Shown piece after piece: positions 36,818 through 42,136 of a DNA stretch of 42,136 bases. Both the position numbers and the translations under genes were made by a program. Each line of letters starts with the position of its first letter. The stretch's first letter is position 1. Below the pieces are notes generated by a model. The model made no database searches, was not told where the DNA came from, and was given only the letters and a program-made list of their open reading frames with translations. Location of the stretch: positions 1-42,136 of the forward strand of contig NZ_BMAQ01000020.1 of assembly GCF_015472005.1 (NCBI RefSeq). The letters are read 5' to 3'. This DNA comes from Insulibacter thermoxylanivorax. Lineage in GTDB: Bacteria; Bacillota; Bacilli; Paenibacillales; DA-C8.

Positions 36818-37066
36818 TTACTCTTCCGTAAGCTCGAAGCGGTAATCTTCCACCACGGTATTGACCAGCAGTTGTTCACACATCGCCTTGACCCGCTCCT
36901 CTGCTTCTGCGCGGTTATTCGTATCCAACTTGAGCTCGATATACTTGCCGATGCGCACCGAGCTGACCTCTTCGTAACCGAGGGCCTTGAGCGCCTCTTG
37001 CGATGCTTTGCCTTGCGGGTCCAGAACATTCTGCTTCATCGTCACATATACGGCTGCTTTCAACAT
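36818..37066 (-). CDS. purS: FGAM synthase subunit PurS
   Basis: 82 aa small bridging subunit of the PurLQS complex. KAAVYVTMKQNVLDPQGKAS and GYEEVSSVRIGKYIELKLDT are diagnostic. ATG 37066 has AAGGAGG 9 nt upstream; the ORF extends to 37093 without a ribosome binding site. Normally purC is upstream; here purK is. Confidence 0.96.
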   Translation of the reverse strand: MLKAAVYVTMKQNVLDPQGKASQEALKALGYEEVSSVRIGKYIELKLDTNNRAEAEERVKAMCEQLLVNTVVEDYRFELTEE

Positions 37067-37164
37067 AGACAGGTGCCTCCTTAATTCATTCAAAGGATAA
37101 AAAAGCTCGAAAATTAGTTAAGTTCATTAATTTTCTTCCTTCCGCTTCGACAACCCGCAGCCGG

Positions 37165-38374
37165 TCAGCTCCAGATTGTCGATCGTTCGATCCAAACGAG
37201 CGCGCGTTCCACATCCGGCGTTAACAAATTCACATGCCCCATCTTGCGCTTCGGCTTCGCCTCCGCTTTGCCGTAGAGATGAACTTTCGCCGTGATCCCG
37301 TACTCCCGTTCCAATTCCGCTTCTCCACCGGCGGCGAGCCATGCCATCAGGGGCTCCAAATGCTCACCGAGCACATTCACCATCACGACCGGTGTCAGAA
37401 GCTCCGTGGAAGTCAGCGGGAGATTGCAGATCGCACGGATGTGCTGTTCAAACTGCGAAGTGCGGCAAGCCTCCATCGTATAATGCCCGGAGTTATGCGG
37501 ACGCGGCGCCAACTCATTCACATACAGCTTGCCGTCCGCGGTGAGGAACATTTCGACAGCGATCAGTCCGACCACGTTCAGGGCTTCGGCGATCCGCACA
37601 GCCATGCGCTGTGCCTCCTCGACAATTTCCCGGGAAATACGAGCGGGCACGATCGACACATGCAGGATATTCTCGCGATGAATATTCTCCGCCGGCGGGA
37701 AAACGGCGATCTCCCCCCCCGGCACTGCGTGCAGCGATCACCGAGATCTCCTTGGTGAAAGGAATGAACTTCTCCAGAACGAGCTCCGTCCCTTCCGCTG
37801 CAAGTTCGGCATAAGCTTCGGCAAGCTCCGACGGATCGCGAAGAACTCTTTGTCCTTTGCCGTCGTATCCTCCTGTCGCTGTCTTCAGTACGCAGGGCCA
37901 TCCCAGCCGCTCCGCCTCCCGCTCCAGCTTTTCAACGCTGTGAATCGGTGAATAGGGAGTGACGGCGATGCCCGCCGCTTCCACCGCCCGTTTCTCCCGC
38001 AGGCGATGCTGCGTCGTATAGAGCAGCTCACTGCCTTGGGGAACATAGGATTCCTTCATCAGCATGGCGGTGACATCGGCATCGACGTTCTCAAATTCAT
38101 AGGTGATGACGTCGGAGAGTTCCGCCAGCTTACGCGCCGCCTCCATGTCGTCATAGGGCGCCGTAATCTGCTGATCAGCGGCCTGCCCGCAAGGGGCGTT
38201 CGGCGTCGGGTCCAGGGTGACGAACCGATAGCCCATGTTCCGCCCGGCCAGGGCCATCATCCGGCCTAACTGCCCGCCGCCCAGCACGCCGATCGCCGCC
38301 CCGGGCAGGATGCGCGGTGCATTGCTTTCCAGTGTCCTTATCTCCCTCTCTCTATTCGTTCCGATCCGCTTCAC
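37165..38374 (-). pseudogene. purK: N5-CAIR synthetase PurK, single-base frameshift
   Basis: ATP-grasp enzyme. The N-terminal half reads GAAIGVLGGGQLGRMMALAG, YVPQGSELLYTTQHRLREKR, WPCVLKTATGGYDGKGQRVL and ends KEISVIAARSAGG. A run of eight G (37713-37720) then shifts the frame; the next frame resumes GEIAVFPPAENIHRENILHV and continues to LNEL-type and HNSGHYTMEACRTSQFEQHI blocks. Seven G would restore one ORF of about 403 codons. Start is GTG 38374, overlapping the purE stop as GTGA, with GGAGGG just upstream; the ATG at 38437 is inside purE. The break may be real, phase-variable or a sequencing error. Confidence 0.9.
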
Positions 38375-38871
38375 GGCCCCTCCACTCCTAAGGAGTCGCT
38401 GGAATCGAGCACCTTCTGCTTCATAGCTTCGCGCCAAGCGATCAACCGGCTTTGCACTTCCTTATCCGTGCTGCCGATGATGCTCGCTGCCATCAGCGCG
38501 GCATTGATCGCTCCGGCCTTGCCGATCGCCATCGTCGCTACGGGGACGCCGCCGGGCATCTGCACGATCGACAGCAGCGAATCCAGTCCGTTCAAGTTGG
38601 ACGACTTCACAGGCACGCCGATGACCGGCAGCACCGTCTTCGAAGCCACCATGCCGGGCAGATGAGCCGCTCCGCCGGCGCCGGCGATGATCACTTGCAG
38701 ACCGCGTTCCACAGCCGTTGCCGCATATTCAAACATCAGATCCGGCGTTCGGTGAGCGGAGACGACCTTCTTCTCATATGGGATGGCCAGCTGGTCCAAC
38801 AGTTCACAAGCATGCTTCATCGTTTCCCAATCGGAAGTACTGCCCATGATAACTCCGACTTTAGCAGACAT
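38371..38871 (-). CDS. purE: N5-CAIR mutase PurE
   Basis: 166 aa class I PurE. Active-site blocks [56 protein letters not shown] and [20 protein letters not shown] are all intact. ATG 38871 with GGAAGG upstream. First gene of the operon; it acts right after PurK. Confidence 0.97.
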   Translation of the reverse strand: MSAKVGVIMGSTSDWETMKHACELLDQLAIPYEKKVVSAHRTPDLMFEYAATAVERGLQVIIAGAGGAAHLPGMVASKTVLPVIGVPVKSSNLNGLDSLLSIVQMPGGVPVATMAIGKAGAINAALMAASIIGSTDKEVQSRLIAWREAMKQKVLDSSDSLGVEGP

Positions 38872-38994
38872 TGCTTCAACCTTCCTTCATCTCGATATCA
38901 TGATGCGAAAAGCTGCTGGATAAAGCCTCCGTCATACCGCGTAACATATGTCACATCAACATGACGTCGTTAGCCTTTTGACCTCAACATGGAT

Positions 38995-39068
38995 AGTTTA
39001 TCAAGAGATAACCGAGAGTGTCAATGGTAAACACGAACATTATTTTGAGTTTTTATAAATATAGTTCG
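38995..39068 (-). promoter_or_regulatory. purE promoter and PurR (PurBox) operator
   Basis: Minus strand -35 TTGACA (39024-39019), 18-bp spacer, -10 TAAACT (39000-38995). Upstream of the -35 are two inverted PurBox cores: CGAACATT on the plus strand (39034-39041) and CGAACTAT on the minus strand (39068-39061), 19 bp apart. Both match CGAACWWT; the flanking AWWW is imperfect. A leader of about 115 nt follows with no recognisable riboswitch. Confidence 0.8.
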
Positions 39069-39110
39069 CCTTTTCTACAAACGTCTATTCTTCTTACAAG
39101 ATAATAAAAA

Positions 39111-39138
39111 GCTGCTTGAAAACGAACGTTCAAGCAGC
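39111..39138 (-). terminator. Terminator of the purine permease gene
   Basis: Minus strand: GCTGCTTGAA, 8-nt loop, TTCAAGCAGC, then TTTTTATT. Ten perfect pairs, 25 bp after the permease stop and just upstream of the purE operator. Confidence 0.9.
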
Positions 39139-39162
39139 CAGTCATGTTGGTATTCGATTCGA

Positions 39163-40509
39163 TTAAGCCTTACCCCAGATGAAGTAAGCGATAAATACGA
39201 AGAACATCACATACATAATCCAGTGCACCTTCTTGCCGTCGCCCTTTACCAGTTTCAGCACTGGATACAGCACGAAGCCAAGGGCGATCCCCTTCGAGAT
39301 GCTGTAAGTAAGCAGCATCCCTACGGCTGTAACGAATGCCGGCACCGCTTCATCGAACTGATCCCATTCGATCAGTCTCAGGTTGGATGCCATCAGCACG
39401 CCGACCATCACCAGAGCTGCAGCCGTCACACTGCTGTTAATGATGGACAAGAGCGGCGAGAAGAACAGCGCCAGGAAGAAGAAGCCCGCCGTTACAACAG
39501 CTGTAAAACCTGTGCGGCCGCCGGCGGCAATACCCGCAGAGGATTCAACATAAGATGTCGTTGTCGATGTACCAAACGCTGCACCGACAATCGTTGCGAC
39601 CGAGTCTGCAGCCAGAGCTCGTCCAGCGCGCGGCAGTTTGCCGTCCTTCAACAGCCCTGCTTGGCTGGCTGTCCCCACCAGCGTACCCGCCGTGTCGAAG
39701 AAATCGACGAACAAGAAGGTCAAGACGACGATCAGCATCTCAATCGACCAGAAACTCACACCGTCAATCACTTCGCCGAACAAAGGACCAGCAAACTCAC
39801 CCAAAGCCGTCGGGTACGGCGGTATGCTGATGATGCTGGCAGGCAGTTCTACCAGTCCGAAGATCATGCCTGCAACTGCGGTGATGACGATGCCGATGAA
39901 GATGGCGCCGCGGATGTTGAGTGTCATCAGGATCGCCGTAATGACGATGCCGAAGAGTGCCAGCAGCGTAGAAGGATCACCCAGATCTCCAAGTTTCACA
40001 AGGGTTGCACCATCATCGACGATGATCCCTGCGCCCTGCAGCCCGACGAAGGCGATGAACAGACCGATCCCCGCGGATACCGCTTGTTTCAACCCTGCGG
40101 GAATCGCGTTGATGATCGTCTCGCGAATGCCTGACAGCGCAAGCAGCAGGAAGATCACCCCGGAGACAAATACGCCGGCCAACGCTGTCTGCCACGGAAT
40201 TCCCATACCGCCTACGACTGCATACGTGAAGAAGGCGTTCAAGCCCATGCCCGGTGCCAGCGCGACGGGGTACTTCGCGAAGAAGCCCATGACCAGTGAG
40301 CCGACGATCGCGGCAATCGCTGTTGCTGTGATCGTCGATTGATAGTCCATCCCCGCTTCACTCAGGATGAGCGGGTTCACGGCCAGGATGTAGGCCATAG
40401 CCAGGAAGGTTGTCAGCCCGGCGATGAATTCCTGTCTGTAGCTCGTGCCGTGCTTGCTGAATTCAAAATAACGTGCCAATCCCTTCTCATTGCTTCCTTT
40501 GTTCGACAA
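39163..40509 (-). CDS. NCS2-family purine permease (AzgA/PbuG/PbuO type)
   Basis: 448 aa, 12 or more transmembrane segments. AzgA-type signature blocks: RYFEFSKHGTSYRQEFIAGL, TTFLAMAYILAVNPLILSEA, MGLNAFFTYAVV, VDFFDTAGTLVGTASQAGLL and FGTSTTTSYVESSAGIAAGG. These proteins import adenine, guanine or hypoxanthine with protons. The start is TTG 40509 with GGAGGT 7 nt upstream. A PurR-type operator and consensus promoter precede it, so uptake and de novo synthesis are co-regulated. Confidence 0.93.
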   Translation of the reverse strand: MSNKGSNEKGLARYFEFSKHGTSYRQEFIAGLTTFLAMAYILAVNPLILSEAGMDYQSTITATAIAAIVGSLVMGFFAKYPVALAPGMGLNAFFTYAVVGGMGIPWQTALAGVFVSGVIFLLLALSGIRETIINAIPAGLKQAVSAGIGLFIAFVGLQGAGIIVDDGATLVKLGDLGDPSTLLALFGIVITAILMTLNIRGAIFIGIVITAVAGMIFGLVELPASIISIPPYPTALGEFAGPLFGEVIDGVSFWSIEMLIVVLTFLFVDFFDTAGTLVGTASQAGLLKDGKLPRAGRALAADSVATIVGAAFGTSTTTSYVESSAGIAAGGRTGFTAVVTAGFFFLALFFSPLLSIINSSVTAAALVMVGVLMASNLRLIEWDQFDEAVPAFVTAVGMLLTYSISKGIALGFVLYPVLKLVKGDGKKVHWIMYVMFFVFIAYFIWGKA

Positions 40510-40635
40510 AGTTCATACCTCCACAAGATATAATCATTGCTTACTTGCAATCCTTACGATTCGTTCCCCATAAGGCGATTGGTATCTTACCAGCAATCTC
40601 TCTCCTTATGGTTCACGTGATGGTTCATGCGTATT

Positions 40636-40710
40636 ATTGTAGTAGGACGGCACGATTCTGTCAACGAAAAAACGAACACTTCGAGAAATTTTATCTCGAA
40701 TGTTCGTTTT
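40636..40710 (-). promoter_or_regulatory. Permease promoter with inverted PurBoxes; hairpin also ends the upstream gene
   Basis: Minus strand -35 TTGACA (40664-40659), 17-bp spacer, -10 TACAAT (40641-40636). PurBoxes AAAACGAACACT (40669-40680, plus) and AATGTTCGTTTT (40699-40710, perfect AWWWCGAACWWT on minus) are 18 bp apart. The boxes plus inner CGAGA/TCTCG form a long stem that, read from the upstream minus-strand gene, is followed by TTTTTTC and would act as its terminator. Confidence 0.85.
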
Positions 40711-40742
40711 TAGCTCGATGATCAACTGGATATTTACAAGAA

Positions 40743-41621
40743 TTAATGAAAATAAACGGCTAAACCAGCATATTCTTGATAATATCGTTCAGCCCACCAG
40801 CGCCACTTTGCCGCATCGAAGGGCTCCGCGTGATCCGCATCCGCAGCCCGACTCACACCTTGCTCCAACAGGTCATGCTCCAGCAGGATCGTCAGGGCGA
40901 TCATGCACGCCTGCGATCCCTCCCCCGACTTCATCTCTTCGATAAGCAGAGGAACCGCCGGCGCTCCCAGCGCGATCAGCTGCGCTGCCTGCTGAGCCTC
41001 CGTCAAGTCTTCGGATGCCAGAATACTTGGAACCGCCGTCTCTGCCCGCGCCACGCTGGCATTCCAAAGCTCCTTCCACTCTGCTGTGTTCGACCAGGCA
41101 TCCGGAGGGATGTTCAGCTTGCCGATCTCAGTAATCCCATACGCCAGAATCCGTCCCATCTGCTCCTCCTCCCGCTCCAACTGCCGCAGCAAATAGGGGA
41201 TATAGACGACCTCCAGCCGCAAGAGCTCCTCATAGGATTCCCGCTTCCGCATCAGCGCAGGATGGACAGGCATCTCCTCGGCTTTCGTCTTGGCGCTCCC
41301 AGTCTCCGCAGTCTGCCCTTCAGCCACCGCAGTCTGCGTTCCTGTCACTTCCGTTCCTGGGTTTCCAGAATCCAAAGTCTGCGCTCCTGTCACTTCCGAT
41401 CCGATATCCCAAGCCCCTGTCGACTCTGCTCCCGTCCGTTGAATCGCCTGGATCTCCTGAATCGCCGTACGAAGTTCTTCCGCTATCCGCTCAACCCGCT
41501 CCGCCCGCCGGCGTTCCGTCTCCATATCCAACCAAGTATTCGCCGCCGTGATCAGCGAGAGTGTCGCCAATAGAAAAACAACACACCAGAACCGCTCCTT
41601 CGCATTCCACCTCTGCCACAT
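40743..41621 (-). CDS. Membrane-anchored protein with HEAT-like helical region, unknown
   Basis: About 292 aa. N-terminal transmembrane anchor (FWCVVFLLATLSLITAANTW), then a helical stretch rich in Glu/Arg. A Thr/Gly-rich linker follows with imperfect repeats (EVTGAQTLDSGNPG, EVTGTQTAVAEGQTAETGS). The C-terminal helical part resembles HEAT-type repeats (VYIPYLLRQLEREEEQMGRI and AVPLLIEEMKSGEGSQACMI). ATG 41621 has GAGGTG upstream; the frame opens at a TTG (41669). No family is recognised. Confidence 0.65.
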   Translation of the reverse strand: MWQRWNAKERFWCVVFLLATLSLITAANTWLDMETERRRAERVERIAEELRTAIQEIQAIQRTGAESTGAWDIGSEVTGAQTLDSGNPGTEVTGTQTAVAEGQTAETGSAKTKAEEMPVHPALMRKRESYEELLRLEVVYIPYLLRQLEREEEQMGRILAYGITEIGKLNIPPDAWSNTAEWKELWNASVARAETAVPSILASEDLTEAQQAAQLIALGAPAVPLLIEEMKSGEGSQACMIALTILLEHDLLEQGVSRAADADHAEPFDAAKWRWWAERYYQEYAGLAVYFH

Positions 41622-41669
41622 CATCTCCACCTCGATCCCCATCGTGAAGTTCAGCTGTTCAGAGCCCAA

Positions 41670-42136
41670 TATTAAGGTATTAACCAGACCTGGCCTTTGT
41701 CACTGCTCCGACCGCTTGTACCCTGTGATGCTGTGTCTCCTGTTTCGTGCTGTGCTTTCTGTGCGGTACTTTGTTTTGTTCGATTATCCCGGCCTTGACC
41801 CATACATGACATGTACTAACTAACACATGTATATGTCATGAAGACAAACACTAGATCATGATCCTGTTATTCATCAGTAAACCCGAACATTCGACGCCCG
41901 AAGAATTTCATTCGTTCGGTAATAAAAGCGTTATGCACTGAAGATGACGTGGAATCGGGGATGGCACATTTTATACGATTTTTAGGATACAGATATCTGG
42001 ATGAATGCTGATCCAGGAGCCTTTTATGCTAAATTTAGGACAAAAACCAACATCGTACCTTCCGGAGGAATCCGATCATCATCTTTTATACTAGATTTAG
42101 TATATAATCTTCTAATCTTCGCGGTTCCCCCGCTCA
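41670..42136. other. Intergenic end of the window, no gene seen
   Basis: No convincing ORF. Contains an inverted repeat ATGACAT...ATGTCAT (about 41806-41841), a PurBox-like CGAACATT at 41884-41891 with a second inverted GTTCG at 41914-41918, and a small palindrome ATACTA...TTAGTAT near 42090-42105. Promoters for a gene beyond the window are likely. Confidence 0.4.

Noticed and set aside
38872-38994. Guanine (purine) riboswitch in the purE leader
   Set aside because: The conserved three-way junction sequences are not visible; PurBoxes upstream of the promoter explain regulation.

Overview
The window looks like a chromosomal segment of a spore-forming, Gram-positive Bacillales, most likely Paenibacillaceae. 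The basis is gene content and order typical of the pur locus neighbourhood of Bacilli (purE-K-S-Q-L-F-M-N-H-D, yerB/yerC-like genes, dgkB, an rlmCD-type methyltransferase), strong AGGAGG-type ribosome binding sites, sigma-A promoters and PurR-type boxes. No rRNA or tRNA gene was recognised.

Two halves differ in character. The left part (1-17,260) is AT-rich and accessory. It holds a two-component system with a secreted-protein gene that carries a PhoP-like direct repeat (88-2,678), a decayed tract (2,690-4,400), remnants of at least two transposons (DUF6431/IS481-like at 4,590-5,626 and ISLre2-like at 8,153-9,157), a VanZ-family gene, two small secreted-type proteins and a frameshifted cupin gene. 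It continues with a TetR/metallo-hydrolase operon, a HAD phosphatase and a low-GC minus-strand operon (12,871-16,997) that looks like a defence locus: a SIR2-type fragment, a PD-(D/E)xK-like nuclease fragment, an intact SIR2-like protein and a DUF6994-like protein, split by an IS3-family element.

The right part (17,268-41,669) is GC-richer and housekeeping. It holds the RlmD/RlmCD RNA methyltransferase, a small conserved protein, diacylglycerol kinase, a CbiX chelatase, YerC, an Arg-rich basic protein, YerB (DUF3048), a DUF4349 lipoprotein and a Bax-inhibitor-1 protein. A 13-copy, 51-bp tandem array follows, then the purine operon on the minus strand, an NCS2 purine permease and a membrane-anchored protein.

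The pur operon and the permease each have a sigma-A promoter preceded by two inverted CGAAC-type PurBoxes in nearly identical geometry. De novo purine synthesis and purine uptake therefore appear to be co-regulated by PurR (gene not in this window). Two oddities stand out in the operon: purB and purC, normally between purK and purS, are absent, and purK carries a one-base frameshift in a G8 run.

The best candidate for an undescribed system is the compact nuclease / SIR2-like / DUF6994-like operon at 12,871-15,360.
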